A stretch of 56,894 nt of DNA from the NCBI RefSeq assembly GCF_001742285.1, contig NZ_MIEK01000017.1, positions 1 through 56,894 on the forward strand. The letters run 5' to 3'. A program made the translations under genes and the position numbers. Position 1 is the first letter of the stretch; every line of letters starts with the position of its first letter. Shown in pieces: positions 25,127 to 34,700 of the stretch. This DNA is from Enterococcus rivorum. Its GTDB lineage: Bacteria > Bacillota > Bacilli > Lactobacillales > Enterococcaceae. The notes under the pieces were generated by a model that worked only from the letters and a program-made list of their open reading frames with translations, did no database searches and was not told the DNA's origin.

Positions 25127-26164
25127 ATGAATACTGATTTTATTTTAGCCTTATTTCAACATGGATACAAGGCAAGAATTTCTACTTTGTATCATTTATT
25201 AAGAGGGAAGCGATCAAGTTCAGTACTATTATACGGTTTTCTTTATAATAATTTAAGATTTATTGAATTTTTTCCCGATTTAAATGAAAAAGAATACAGT
25301 GAAATGATTCAAGCCTTATCGCATCAGGAGCTGCTAAAAATAATTCATGCGAATGAAGCGCAAATCACTGAAAAGGGAATGTCAAAGCTAAGAGAAAAAG
25401 GGATACCCCTAGAAAGGTATCCTTGGATTGATAATTATCATTTTGGAAAAAAAGATTTTGAAATGTTTCGTGTGCTTCAATTTTCTGTTCAAGTGGTTTC
25501 TAATTTATCCTATGAGAACAAGCAGTATGTTCCAATAGAATCATCACCAATTTATCAATGGGCTTTAAAGAAATGGCTAACAACTTTGCCGAAAAAAGAA
25601 TTGATTCATCAACTTAAAGAAGAGTGGATGATGGTTCTAGAAAGCCTACCAGATGAAGAAGCGGTGTATTTTGTTCAACAATTTTCTGGTTACCAACAGG
25701 TAGGGAAAACAGTCCATCAACTGTTAAAAACAAGCGATTCTTGCCTTGAAAAACAGTTGTTGAATAAGAATTACTTACATCACTTATTAGTGACGATTAA
25801 ACAAAACCATAGACTTCCTTTACTTCAATCCATGATGAATTGGTCTTTTTTTCAAAATGATAATCAAAGCGTTCAAGAAACAAAACGTTATTTAGACATG
25901 ACGACGAATTTAGAATTGATTGCTAAAAAAAGAAAACTAAAAGTTAGTACAATTAAGGATCATCTAATAGAGCTATCTTTGGTTGATGACTTTCCTTTTG
26001 ACCTATTTATAGATGAAAAAATAAAGAAGCTTCTAAACGAAATTAAACAAAGACCATTACAAGAATGGTCATATCCGACTGTCAAAAGTCAGATTCCTAC
26101 TTTAGATTATTTTGAGTTCCGTTTATACCAAGTTCAAAATATTAGAAAAGAGGGCTTCAAATAG
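25127..26164 (+). CDS. YpbB-like protein encoded with RecQ-family helicase
   Basis: Protein of 345 aa. It begins MNTDFILALFQHGYKARIST, fitting the YpbB family that precedes recS/recQ in Bacillus and many Firmicutes. The C-terminal region (SVQETKRYLDMTTNLELIAKKRKLKVSTIKDHLIEL, here as NLELIAKKRKLK and VSTIKDHLIEL) is a helix-turn-helix of the kind found at the end of RecQ helicases. That suggests the two proteins form one helicase unit split over two genes. ATG 25127 follows AGAGG. Its stop is one base before the recQ start. Confidence 0.82.
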   Translation: MNTDFILALFQHGYKARISTLYHLLRGKRSSSVLLYGFLYNNLRFIEFFPDLNEKEYSEMIQALSHQELLKIIHANEAQITEKGMSKLREKGIPLERYPWIDNYHFGKKDFEMFRVLQFSVQVVSNLSYENKQYVPIESSPIYQWALKKWLTTLPKKELIHQLKEEWMMVLESLPDEEAVYFVQQFSGYQQVGKTVHQLLKTSDSCLEKQLLNKNYLHHLLVTIKQNHRLPLLQSMMNWSFFQNDNQSVQETKRYLDMTTNLELIAKKRKLKVSTIKDHLIELSLVDDFPFDLFIDEKIKKLLNEIKQRPLQEWSYPTVKSQIPTLDYFEFRLYQVQNIRKEGFK

Positions 26165-26165
26165 A

Positions 26166-27608
26166 ATGGATTTAGAAAAAAATTTAATGACTCATTTTGG
26201 CTATTCTTCTTTTAAAGCTGGGCAAAAAGAAGTGATTACTCACTTACTTTCTGGAAAAAGTACCTTAGCTGTTTTACCTACTGGAACCGGCAAATCTTTA
26301 TGTTATGAATATGTAGGAATGTTGCTGGAGGGTCTAGTTATTATTGTTTCACCTTTGCTTTCATTAATGGAAGATCAAGTAAGACGACTACAAATGAAAA
26401 ATATTGGCAAGCCAATTGCGATGAATAGCAGCTTAACTTTTTTTGAAAAAGAATATCTATTAGAGAACCTTAATGATTACAAATTCCTATTTCTTAGTCC
26501 AGAAATGTTGTTCCAAGAAAAAGTAAGGCAAACATTGACTTCTTATAAGGTAGGGTTATTTGTTGTAGACGAAGCGCATTGTGTATCTCAATGGGGCGTG
26601 GATTTTCGTCCGGAGTATAGTAAGCTGTCATTGATCCAAAATGAATTAGGGAATCCCTTAACACTTGCTTTAACAGCAACTGCCACTCCGGAGGTAAGGG
26701 AAGAAATTAAACTAAGACTATTTTCCAGTAACAAATGCTACACGGAAGTCATTCATTCCATTAATCGTGAAAACATTGGTTTAATTGTCAACCAAACAAT
26801 AGAAAAAGATGAACTGCTATTAGAATATATAGAAAAATTGCAAGCTAAAGGAATTATCTATTGTTCTACCAGAAAAAATACAGAAAAAGTACATGAATTT
26901 CTAGCGACTCATACAAGTATTAGGACGGCTTTTTATCATGGTGGTATGACTCCCATGGAGCGACTTTTGATTCAACAACAATTTATTTTAAACCAACTAG
27001 ATGTTCTTTGTGCTACCAATGCATTTGGTATGGGAATCGACAAACCTGATATTCGCTTTGTCATTCATTATGATTGTCCTGATAGTTTGTCAAATTATGT
27101 TCAAGAAATTGGACGTGCAGGACGAGATGGGCAGGCAAGCTTGGCCATTTTACTCTACAGAAAAGGTGACGAAAGAATTCATTATTTTTTTCAAACTGAA
27201 AGTCAGATTGACCGAGAACTATTAAAGACGATGGTAGAGTCACCCAAAATCAATTTAGAAGAAGCTTTTCCTTTAGTGAATGAGATTCAGCAAAAATGGT
27301 TGCAAGGATACCTTGACGAAGAATATTCTTTGGAGGAACTAGAGTTACGATTAGTAGAAAAAGAAGGCACGAGAAAACGTTCATTATATGAAATGATGGC
27401 TTACATTCAAGAAGAAACGTGTCGTCGCAATTTCATCCAAAAAGCATTCTCTGAAACAGAGGTTAAGATGCCACAGGGACTTTGTTGTGACTGCTGTGGG
27501 TTATCTTTTGACAATTACCAAGCTGAAATAGTACAATCACCAGAAGATGCAACAAAATCTTTTCATTGGAGACAGAGTTTTCTAAGATTATTTAAAGATG
27601 AGGAATAA
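26166..27608 (+). CDS. RecQ-family ATP-dependent DNA helicase (RecS-like)
   Basis: DNA helicase of 480 aa for recombination and fork repair. Helicase motifs in order: motif I LPTGTGKS, motif II DEAHCVSQWG, motif III TATATP, motif IV YCSTRKNTE, motif V ATNAFGMGIDKPDIR and motif VI QEIGRAGRDG. The C-terminus has a Cys-rich segment GLCCDCCGL that may be a reduced zinc site; the HRDC domain of long RecQ proteins is missing. The length fits RecS. Coupled to the upstream ypbB-like gene. Confidence 0.92.
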   Translation: MDLEKNLMTHFGYSSFKAGQKEVITHLLSGKSTLAVLPTGTGKSLCYEYVGMLLEGLVIIVSPLLSLMEDQVRRLQMKNIGKPIAMNSSLTFFEKEYLLENLNDYKFLFLSPEMLFQEKVRQTLTSYKVGLFVVDEAHCVSQWGVDFRPEYSKLSLIQNELGNPLTLALTATATPEVREEIKLRLFSSNKCYTEVIHSINRENIGLIVNQTIEKDELLLEYIEKLQAKGIIYCSTRKNTEKVHEFLATHTSIRTAFYHGGMTPMERLLIQQQFILNQLDVLCATNAFGMGIDKPDIRFVIHYDCPDSLSNYVQEIGRAGRDGQASLAILLYRKGDERIHYFFQTESQIDRELLKTMVESPKINLEEAFPLVNEIQQKWLQGYLDEEYSLEELELRLVEKEGTRKRSLYEMMAYIQEETCRRNFIQKAFSETEVKMPQGLCCDCCGLSFDNYQAEIVQSPEDATKSFHWRQSFLRLFKDEE

Positions 27609-27681
27609 TCTTTTTTTTAATAAGCAACAGCTAAAAAGCTGTGGTATAATATCAACGAGAGAAATTTAGGAGGACATATAC

Positions 27682-28209
27682 GTGAGTAAAAAAGATAAAG
27701 TTAGAAAGTCAGATGCCCGTGAACCATGGGAACAATCCATTTATGAACCAGAGAGCGATACAAGACATTCACGTGTAGAAAAGCGTCAAGGAAAAAGAGG
27801 AAATACGGTTTTTCTGACCCTCTTAGTTTTCTTGCTAGTGATGATTATTGCATTACCAACAGGCACTTATTTTTTTATTACAAGAGACAAATCAAATAGC
27901 AATAAGAATGCCAATACAACGCCTTCATCCTCTGTTGTAAAATCAACATCTAAATCCAGTGCTGAAGCTAAATCTTCTGCTATTGATTCAGAGTCTTTAC
28001 CAGAGTCCACTAATGCGGAAGGAACACCGACTTCATCAGACAATCAACAGCAAGGCGATGGACAACCAGTTTATGATACTGTTCAAAAGGGAGAAGGATT
28101 CCAACAAGTTGCTGAGCGCAATGGGATCTCAATTTCTGAATTAGAGAGTCTTAATGGGATGTCGAGTAGTACAATTATTCAACCAGGACAACAATTAAGA
28201 GTGAAATAA
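27682..28209 (+). CDS. LysM-domain membrane protein
   Basis: Protein of 175 aa: a charged cytoplasmic N-terminus (about 1-40), one transmembrane helix (about 41-65), a Ser/Asn/Lys-rich low-complexity linker, and a C-terminal LysM domain (VQKGEGFQQVAERNGIS, LNGMSSSTIIQPGQQL). Topology is type II with the LysM outside, where it would bind peptidoglycan. Homologues sit between recQ and cmk in other lactobacillales. GTG start with AGGAGG eight bases upstream. A terminator follows. Confidence 0.9.
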   Translation: MSKKDKVRKSDAREPWEQSIYEPESDTRHSRVEKRQGKRGNTVFLTLLVFLLVMIIALPTGTYFFITRDKSNSNKNANTTPSSSVVKSTSKSSAEAKSSAIDSESLPESTNAEGTPTSSDNQQQGDGQPVYDTVQKGEGFQQVAERNGISISELESLNGMSSSTIIQPGQQLRVK

Positions 28210-28226
28210 AGCGAATAAGTAATTAT

Positions 28227-28272
28227 GGCTAGGGTAGAACATGTTCCTAAGTTCTATTCCAGCCAATTTTTA
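28227..28272 (+). terminator. Terminator between the LysM gene and cmk
   Basis: GGCTAGGGTAGAAC (28227-28240) pairs with GTTCTATTCCAGCC (28251-28264), with mispairs near the base, followed by AATTTTTAC. Confidence 0.7.
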
Positions 28273-28306
28273 CTGTTTAAATGATAGAATTTAAGGAGAT
28301 TTTCGG

Positions 28307-28978
28307 ATGAAACAATTAAGTATTGCTATTGACGGGCCAGCTTCTTCTGGGAAAAGTACCGTTGCCAAAATTTTAGCTAAAAAATTAGATTTTGTTTATT
28401 GTGACACAGGTTCAATGTATCGAGCACTCACTTACTTAGCGATAAAAGAAGGAATTGATTTTCAAGATGAAGCCGGATTAGTAGCGTTGATTTTGAATAA
28501 TTCGATTTCTTTTAAACAAGCAGAAGAAGGACAATTGGTATTTGTGAACAATGTTGATGTAACAAATGAAATTAGACAACCTGATGTGACAAATGGTGTC
28601 TCTTTTGTAGCAATGCATGCCAAAGTCAGAAGTAAGATGGTTGCTTTACAGCAAGAAATCGGTCGTCTCGGCGGTGTTGTGATGGATGGTAGAGATATTG
28701 GAACAGCAGTCTTGCCTAATGCAGAAGTTAAAATCTTTTTAGTTGCAAGTGTTCAAGAAAGAGCGGAGCGCCGTTACAAAGAAAATATTGAAAAAGGGAT
28801 TACAACAGATTTTGACACCTTAAAACAAGAAATTGAGCAAAGAGACCATGTTGATTCTACAAGAGAAGTATCTCCTTTGGTGCAAGCAAAAGATGCCATA
28901 AAAATTGATACAACTGGAATGAACATTGAAGAAGTTGTTTTAGCAATTGAAGCAATTATTCATTCAAAAGCAGAATAA
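28307..28978 (+). CDS. cmk: Cytidylate kinase
   Basis: Nucleotide kinase of 223 aa converting CMP and dCMP to the diphosphates. P-loop [41 protein letters not shown] (as MDGRDIGT and [12 protein letters not shown]) and RAERRYKE are diagnostic. The gene precedes rpsA and der as in Bacillus and many Firmicutes. ATG after AAGGAG. Confidence 0.96.
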   Translation: MKQLSIAIDGPASSGKSTVAKILAKKLDFVYCDTGSMYRALTYLAIKEGIDFQDEAGLVALILNNSISFKQAEEGQLVFVNNVDVTNEIRQPDVTNGVSFVAMHAKVRSKMVALQQEIGRLGGVVMDGRDIGTAVLPNAEVKIFLVASVQERAERRYKENIEKGITTDFDTLKQEIEQRDHVDSTREVSPLVQAKDAIKIDTTGMNIEEVVLAIEAIIHSKAE

Positions 28979-29209
28979 AAAATACTTTAAGTTGATTGGT
29001 TTCATGAACCACCAACTTTTTTCTATTCAACAGTGATATTTCACTAAAAAGCATACGTTTTCACCATAAAAAACAGAAAATTATCGATTTTTTGGACAAA
29101 AACAGAAAAATTAAGAGAAATCGCTTTATTTTTTGATGAAAATCCCTTACTATAAAGGAAGTAGGTTATTTTTTACGAATTTTTGTTGGTAATAGGAGGA
29201 TAAGTAGAC

Positions 29210-30424
29210 ATGACAGATTTTGAAGACAAACAAGTTGAGAAAAATGAAACAATGGAAGATGCAATGAACAGCGTGCAAGAAGTGAGTGTTGGGGACATCG
29301 TTAAAGGAGAAGTCCTTGCAATCGAAGACAAGCAAGTTGTTGTTGGGATTGAAGGGGCTGGAGTAGAAGGGGTTGTTCCAGCGAAAGAATTATCCACTTT
29401 ACAAGTAGAGGATATTAATGAACTTGTTAAAGTAGGAGATATTCTAGATTTGGTTGTCATTACCTCAATCGGAAAAGATAAAGAGAATGGCAGCTACTTG
29501 CTTTCTAAACGTCGCTTAGATGCGAAAAAAGTTTGGGAAGAAATTGAACAAGATTTCCAAGCAGGTAAAATTATTGAAGCGCCTGTTACAAATGTCGTTA
29601 AGGGCGGTTTAGTAGTAGATGTAGGTGTACGTGGTTTTGTTCCAGCATCTATGGTAGAGGATCATTTTGTTGCTGATTTTTCTGAGTATAAAGGTCAAAC
29701 TCTGGCATTTAAAATTATCGAAATTGAACCTTCAGAAAATCGTTTAATTTTATCACATAAAGCAGTGGTAGAAACAGAAAAAGAAGCAAAGAAAAAAGAA
29801 ATTTTATCTCAATTGACTGATGGAGATATCGTTGACGGAAAAGTTGCCCGTCTAACAGATTTCGGAGCGTTTATTGATTTAGGTGGAATTGATGGCTTAG
29901 TCCATGTTTCTGAAATTGGACACCAACATGTGGCAAAACCGAGTGATGTATTAACTGTTGGAGAAGATGTGAAAGTAAAAATTCTTTCAATCAATCCTGA
30001 AGAAGACCGCATTTCGTTGTCTATTAAAGAAACATTGCCTGGACCTTGGACTGATATTGAGGACAAAGCAGGAGTTGGCGCTGTCTTAGAAGGAAAAGTG
30101 AAACGTCTGACTAGTTTTGGGGCATTTGTAGAAGTATTCCCTGGTGTTGAAGGGTTGGTTCATATTTCTCAAATTTCACATAAACATATTGCAACACCTC
30201 ATGAGGTTTTACATGAAGGCGACGAAGTGAAAGTGAAAGTTTTAGAAGTGAATCCTGATGAGCACCGTATCGCTTTAAGTATTAAAGCATTAGAAGCTAA
30301 ACCGGAATCACAAGAAGAGCCTAAAGAAGTCGAATCTTATGAATTGCCAGAAGAAAACACTGGTTTTACTATGGGCGATATCTTAGGTGACGCTTTAAAA
30401 GGACAAGAATCTGATTCTGAATAA
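29210..30424 (+). CDS. rpsA: S1-domain protein, 30S ribosomal protein S1 homologue
   Basis: RNA-binding protein of 404 aa with four S1 domains at about 24-93, 108-176, 193-263 and 280-350. The last two are the most canonical, with LTDFGAFIDLGG...GLVHVSEIGH and LTSFGAFVEVFPG...GLVHISQISH. The E. coli protein has six domains; Firmicutes versions (YpfD) have four, as here. A Glu-rich tail follows. Located between cmk and der. RBS AGGAGG. Confidence 0.95.
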   Translation: MTDFEDKQVEKNETMEDAMNSVQEVSVGDIVKGEVLAIEDKQVVVGIEGAGVEGVVPAKELSTLQVEDINELVKVGDILDLVVITSIGKDKENGSYLLSKRRLDAKKVWEEIEQDFQAGKIIEAPVTNVVKGGLVVDVGVRGFVPASMVEDHFVADFSEYKGQTLAFKIIEIEPSENRLILSHKAVVETEKEAKKKEILSQLTDGDIVDGKVARLTDFGAFIDLGGIDGLVHVSEIGHQHVAKPSDVLTVGEDVKVKILSINPEEDRISLSIKETLPGPWTDIEDKAGVGAVLEGKVKRLTSFGAFVEVFPGVEGLVHISQISHKHIATPHEVLHEGDEVKVKVLEVNPDEHRIALSIKALEAKPESQEEPKEVESYELPEENTGFTMGDILGDALKGQESDSE

Positions 30425-30435
30425 TAAATAATCGG

Positions 30436-30474
30436 GAATGCCTTTCGTTTGTTTGAAAGGCATTCTTGTTGTTT
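30436..30474 (+). terminator. Terminator after rpsA
   Basis: GAATGCCTTTC (30436-30446) pairs perfectly with GAAAGGCATTC (30455-30465), followed by TTGTTGTTT. Confidence 0.8.
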
Positions 30475-30682
30475 AATAAGAGAATTTTGGTTATCGTGTT
30501 GAAACTAAATTAGGATACTTGGATTTTCGTGTTAAAATGAATCACATTTCAAATTCGAGGGAATGAGAACAGATTTCGATGTTCAAACAAAAGGAATTCT
30601 TCAAGGAGAAAACTTTTCTTGCATCTTAGGCGAGCTTTAGGTAAACTAGTAAAGATTGAGAACGCTCAAGGAGGAAATAGTA

Positions 30683-31993
30683 ATGGCAAATCCAACGATT
30701 GCAATTGTCGGACGCCCTAATGTAGGCAAATCCACAATTTTTAACCGTATAGCTGGGGAACGTATTTCGATTGTCGAAGATACCCCTGGTGTTACAAGAG
30801 ATAGAATTTATACAACAGGAGAGTGGCTAGGTCGCGAATTTAGTGTTATTGACACTGGAGGAATCGATTTACGCGATGAACCATTTATGGATCAAATTAA
30901 ACATCAAGCAGAAATTGCGATTGATGAGGCTGATGTCATTTTGTTTGTAGTAAGCGGACGTGAAGGCGTCACAGATGCAGATGAAATGGTGGCAAAAATT
31001 TTATATCGTAGCAAAAAACCAGTTATTTTAGTAGTGAATAAAGTTGATAATCCAGAAATGAGAAATGAAATTTATGAATTTTATTCACTAGGTTTAGGCG
31101 AGCCTTTTCCAGTTTCAGGAAGTCATGGTTTAGGGATTGGAGATGTCTTAGACGAGGCTGTCAAGCATTTTTCAACGGAGATTGAAGAAGAGGATGAAAG
31201 TATCATCAAATTTAGTTTAATTGGCCGTCCTAATGTAGGGAAATCTTCTTTAATTAATGCTATTTTAGGTGAAGACCGTGTGATTGTGTCTGAAATAGAA
31301 GGAACGACAAGAGATGCGATTGATACGTATTTTGAATCAGAAGATGGTCAGAAGTTCTTAATGATCGACACTGCCGGAATGCGTAAACGTGGAAAAGTTT
31401 ATGAAAATACTGAAAAATATAGTGTTATGCGCGCCATGCGTGCTATTGAGCGATCAGATGTTGTTCTAATGGTTTTAAACGCGGAAGAAGGAATTCGTGA
31501 GCAAGATAAGAAAGTCGCTGGATACGCTCATGAGGCTGGTAGAGGAATCGTAATTGTTGTAAACAAATGGGATACACTAAAAAAAGAAACGAACACAATG
31601 CGTGATTTTGAAGAAAAAATTCGTGATGAGTTCCAATACTTAGATTATGCGCCGATTATCTTTGTTTCAGCATTAACAAAACAACGATTGAACAAGCTTC
31701 CGGAATTAATTCAATTAGTGAGTATGAATCAAAATCTACGGATTCCGTCAGCGTTATTAAATGATGTGATTATGGATGCTGTAGCAATTAACCCAACACC
31801 AACAGACAAAGGTCGACGTCTGAAAATATTCTATGCAACGCAGGTCGCTGTTAAGCCGCCAGCTTTTGTTATCTTTGTGAATGAAGAAGAGTTAATGCAC
31901 TTTTCTTATGAAAGATTTTTAGAAAATCAAATTAGAAAAGCTTTTACTTTTGAGGGGACACCAATAAAAATTATTCCTAGAAGAAGAAAATAG
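30683..31993 (+). CDS. der: Ribosome biogenesis GTPase Der (EngA)
   Basis: GTPase of 436 aa with two tandem G domains, each with GRPNVGKS (at about residues 10 and 183), DTPGVTRDR / [13 protein letters not shown] / DTAGM, and NKVD / NKWD. A C-terminal KH-like domain follows. It is essential for 50S subunit assembly. ATG 30683 follows AAGGAGG. Monocistronic or with the preceding region; no terminator was clear before hup. Confidence 0.97.
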   Translation: MANPTIAIVGRPNVGKSTIFNRIAGERISIVEDTPGVTRDRIYTTGEWLGREFSVIDTGGIDLRDEPFMDQIKHQAEIAIDEADVILFVVSGREGVTDADEMVAKILYRSKKPVILVVNKVDNPEMRNEIYEFYSLGLGEPFPVSGSHGLGIGDVLDEAVKHFSTEIEEEDESIIKFSLIGRPNVGKSSLINAILGEDRVIVSEIEGTTRDAIDTYFESEDGQKFLMIDTAGMRKRGKVYENTEKYSVMRAMRAIERSDVVLMVLNAEEGIREQDKKVAGYAHEAGRGIVIVVNKWDTLKKETNTMRDFEEKIRDEFQYLDYAPIIFVSALTKQRLNKLPELIQLVSMNQNLRIPSALLNDVIMDAVAINPTPTDKGRRLKIFYATQVAVKPPAFVIFVNEEELMHFSYERFLENQIRKAFTFEGTPIKIIPRRRK

Positions 31994-32130
31994 AGCATTT
32001 TACCATATTCTTTTTAAATGTTCAAATGATTTCTGTCACTTATAATAAAAAACTGAGAATTTCAAAAAAACTGATTAAAAAGCAGTAAAAACCTTGCTAT
32101 TACAAGCTTCCTATGATATCGTGGTAACAG

Positions 32131-32186
32131 AATATTGAACCAAATCAATATTTGCTATCAATTTTTGGACCACTCAAAAATTGATA
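32131..32186 (+). promoter_or_regulatory. Two tandem perfect hairpins upstream of hup
   Basis: AATATTGA-N6-TCAATATT (32131-32152) and TATCAATTTTTG-N7-CAAAAATTGATA (32156-32186) are perfect 8- and 12-bp stems in the 251-base der-hup gap. The second ends about 58 bases before the hup ATG and has no T-run, so it is not a standard terminator. A TATAAT lies at about 32041. They could be DNA-binding sites or a 5-prime UTR structure. Confidence 0.5.
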
Positions 32187-32244
32187 AGAATGGTGTCTTT
32201 TAGATAAAGGCATTTTATCCCTTGTGGAGGAGGTGAAATAATCC

Positions 32245-32520
32245 ATGGCAAACAAAGCAGAATTAATCGAAAACGTTGCATCTTCAACTGGCTTGACTAA
32301 AAAAGACGCAACTGCAGCTGTAGACGCTGTATTTTCAACAATCCAAGAAACACTTGCTAAAGGTGAAAAAGTTCAATTAATCGGTTTTGGTAACTTTGAA
32401 GTTCGCGAACGCGCGGCTCGTAAAGGACGTAACCCACAAACTGGTAAAGAAATTCAAATCGCAGCAAGTAAAGTACCTGCATTTAAACCAGGTAAAGCGT
32501 TGAAAGATGCTGTTAAATAA
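32245..32520 (+). CDS. hup: DNA-binding protein HU
   Basis: Nucleoid protein of 91 aa, typical HU length. [41 protein letters not shown] (as [15 protein letters not shown] and RNPQTG) and [14 protein letters not shown] match HU of lactobacillales. Codon choice is strongly biased (GCA, AAA, GGT), as expected for an abundant protein. RBS GGAGGAGGTGA. Own terminator follows. Confidence 0.98.
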   Translation: MANKAELIENVASSTGLTKKDATAAVDAVFSTIQETLAKGEKVQLIGFGNFEVRERAARKGRNPQTGKEIQIAASKVPAFKPGKALKDAVK

Positions 32521-32530
32521 GACAGTTAAG

Positions 32531-32558
32531 AAACCCTTGAGAAATCAAGGGTTTTTCT
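32531..32558 (+). terminator. Terminator after hup
   Basis: AAACCCTTGA pairs with TCAAGGGTTT around GAAA, followed by TTC and further T residues. Confidence 0.85.
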
Positions 32559-32679
32559 TTATGTTTTGAATTTTTAAAATCAAAAGGGGCAGTAAAATGT
32601 GGCAATTCGTTTTCAGCTCTCTTTCTTTTTGCTTGTAATAAGTAGATAGAGCCAAAAAAGTCATTGGTAAAGGACTTAC

Positions 32680-33024
32680 TTAATTTATCTGACCGAAAGA
32701 TAGCCCTAGTATTTGATCAATAAAGACAATTAAAAAGGGAGCGGATGTAGTAAACTCAGATCCATATTGCTGGATTGTTACATTTTCTAAAAAAATAGCT
32801 TGGACTTTTAGCTTTTCATCTGGAATGCCTTTATTTCTTTCGGCATTGAATTCTGCAAAAGCATTCATAAAAATTTCAGCTAACTCATTTTCTGCTACAT
32901 CTGCAATTGCAGTTCCAGCGATTGTTGCATTTTGAGTATGTATAATGATGTCATTATTAGTTGTCTTAGCAAACGCGGATAAATAGAATGTTAAATCTGC
33001 TTTATATCCCATTATTTTTTCCAT
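32680..33024 (-). CDS. Unknown protein, 114 aa
   Basis: I do not recognise this protein. It has no signal peptide or membrane segment; strand-rich parts (KADLTFYLSAF, NDIIIHTQNATIAG, LKVQAIFLENVTIQQ, PFLIVFIDQIL) alternate with a helix (ELAEIFMNAFAEFNAE). ATG 33024 has GGAG nine bases upstream, and a weak terminator (AAGTC-N10-GACTT then T-run on the minus strand, about 32656-32676) follows, so it looks like a real gene. With the next gene it forms a minus-strand pocket between hup and the plus-strand aroB-like/TPR genes. Confidence 0.6.
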   Translation of the reverse strand: MEKIMGYKADLTFYLSAFAKTTNNDIIIHTQNATIAGTAIADVAENELAEIFMNAFAEFNAERNKGIPDEKLKVQAIFLENVTIQQYGSEFTTSAPFLIVFIDQILGLSFGQIN

Positions 33025-33265
33025 AATTTTGTTCTCCTGTATTTTCTAATGAATTTCGATCAATTGTTTGTCGATACAATAATTATAGGATGGATAAGAT
33101 TAAAATGAAAATAAAAGCATGACTCAATAAAATTTAGTTATTAAATAGAGGAATTAATCAGCTGGAATTTTGTTGAAATAAATTGATCTGAGTGATTTTA
33201 ACTTACAAATAAAATTTTTTTAGAAAAAATGCATACTATATAAATTAAAATCATAGTCAATAAAA

Positions 33266-33283
33266 AAAGGCTTTAAGTGCAAG
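33266..33283 (-). terminator. Minus-strand terminator
   Basis: On the minus strand AGGCTT, an eight-base loop and AAGCC are followed by TTTTTT, immediately after the stop of the 81-aa gene. Confidence 0.6.
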
Positions 33284-33284
33284 C

Positions 33285-33530
33285 CTAATGAAATTTAACA
33301 CTTTGTTCATTCAATTGTTTGACTAGTTCAGTAACATAAGCAGCTTGGAAATTTGTTCGAAAAGAGTTTGAAAACTGATCTAAAGTACGTTCGAAAACTT
33401 CTTGTGAGAAATTCAATACCTCTTCAGGTGTTTCATACTCTGCAATGATGGATGCACTATCAAAAGACTCTGCAACCTCTACAGCAACGGATTTCATGAT
33501 AGTAGTTATATCGACACTAGTTTTTAGCAT
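33285..33530 (-). CDS. Unknown small protein, 81 aa
   Basis: Unrecognised acidic, mostly helical protein. It has DITTIMKSVAVEVAESFDSAS, then a second helix pair (EEVLNFSQEVFERTLDQF and NFQAAYVTELVKQLNEQ); the first segment is quoted as DITTIMKSVAVEV. No Cys, signal peptide or membrane helix. ATG has AAGAGGTG at good spacing and a terminator follows the stop, supporting expression. Composition resembles its neighbours. It is separated by 260 bases from the other unknown minus-strand gene. Confidence 0.6.
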   Translation of the reverse strand: MLKTSVDITTIMKSVAVEVAESFDSASIIAEYETPEEVLNFSQEVFERTLDQFSNSFRTNFQAAYVTELVKQLNEQSVKFH

Positions 33531-33653
33531 ATAAAATCACCTCTTAGAATGATTGTAACATACCCAATCGTAAAAGAGCAGAGCTACCTACCAACGCTCT
33601 AAGAATATACTAGTTTCACGAAAAATGGTAAAATAAGAGCGGAGGTGTTGTTC

Positions 33654-34700
33654 ATGGAATTGGCTTATGAGAAAAGCGACCAAAAAACGCTTATTACTTA
33701 TGGAGAAACATTTGCTGCTCAATTAAGAAAAGAATCACTTAGTTCAAAGCACATTGTGTTATTAACGAATCAGCGCTATTATGATTTATTTTCTGATAAA
33801 CTAATTCAGTTGTTTGAAGGGATGCTAAGTATTGATTGGTATATTTGTAGGAATGACAGTCACTGTAATAATTTTGAGGAGTTACAGGAAGTCTTGGCAT
33901 TTTTATCAGAGTTAAATCAGCAGCACTCGTTTATTTTTTTAGGAGTAGGAAATGAAGGCGTTGTTCAACTAGCAAACTTTATTAAAAAAAATTGTTTATT
34001 TAAAGCTGTTTGCTGGTTGCTGCCGTTGTCGATTCAGTCATTAAGTCAAAGTTTATTAGTGCAATCTGTGATTGAGCTAAATAATAAAGCTGTTTTAGGT
34101 AGCAAAGAGTTGCCAGAACGTATTATTTATGACCATACATTGCTTAATGATCGCGGAGATAGTAAGCTGATTGATTTTTTAGTATTTATAAAATGCGGAT
34201 TAGTTTGTAGCCATGACTTCCTGAGAATGCTTTACCTTAACTACAACGAAGCAAATCACCTAAAGCACACTTCTTTTAATGGAATGTTAAAAGAGCTGAT
34301 TCACTACTATGAAATTCAAGGGGAAGAAATCAATCGTTTTGGTCAATTGTTTGAAGAAGCCTTTCTGGAAACAGAAAATGGACACTTACTTTCTAGTCAT
34401 ATGAAACGTTTACTAGGATGTTTACTGCAACTGCTTTGGTCTCAAGAAGTGAGTCAATTTGATTTTCATTACAAAAATTTTTTAGTATGGTTGATTCATT
34501 TAGGGTATCCGATTGATTTTCCTAAACAAATTCTTGTGAGTGATTACGTAGAAAGTGTTACAAATCAAATGAATCAGTGGCATAAAGCATTGCTTTTAGA
34601 TGATATTGGTGTTATAAATGACTATCAGGAGCCAGATGTGAATCAATTGTTAATGGTAGTAGAAAAATATAAAGAAATCATAGAGGAAATAAGAGGGTAA
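33654..34700 (+). CDS. Degenerate 3-dehydroquinate-synthase-like protein
   Basis: Protein of 348 aa, aligned by eye with the genuine AroB at 43174. HIVLLTNQRYYDLFSDKL parallels [36 protein letters not shown] parallels [44 protein letters not shown] parallels the [20 protein letters not shown] block (quoted here as LPLSIQSLSQSLLV and IELNNKAVLG). RIIYDHTLL parallels VLIDPLTL, and FIKCGL parallels EIIKSA. The glycine triad, the GGK lysine and the metal-binding Glu/His motifs are lost, so dehydroquinate synthesis is unlikely. ATG 33654 has GGAGG eight bases upstream. It abuts the TPR gene. Confidence 0.6.
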   Translation: MELAYEKSDQKTLITYGETFAAQLRKESLSSKHIVLLTNQRYYDLFSDKLIQLFEGMLSIDWYICRNDSHCNNFEELQEVLAFLSELNQQHSFIFLGVGNEGVVQLANFIKKNCLFKAVCWLLPLSIQSLSQSLLVQSVIELNNKAVLGSKELPERIIYDHTLLNDRGDSKLIDFLVFIKCGLVCSHDFLRMLYLNYNEANHLKHTSFNGMLKELIHYYEIQGEEINRFGQLFEEAFLETENGHLLSSHMKRLLGCLLQLLWSQEVSQFDFHYKNFLVWLIHLGYPIDFPKQILVSDYVESVTNQMNQWHKALLLDDIGVINDYQEPDVNQLLMVVEKYKEIIEEIRG

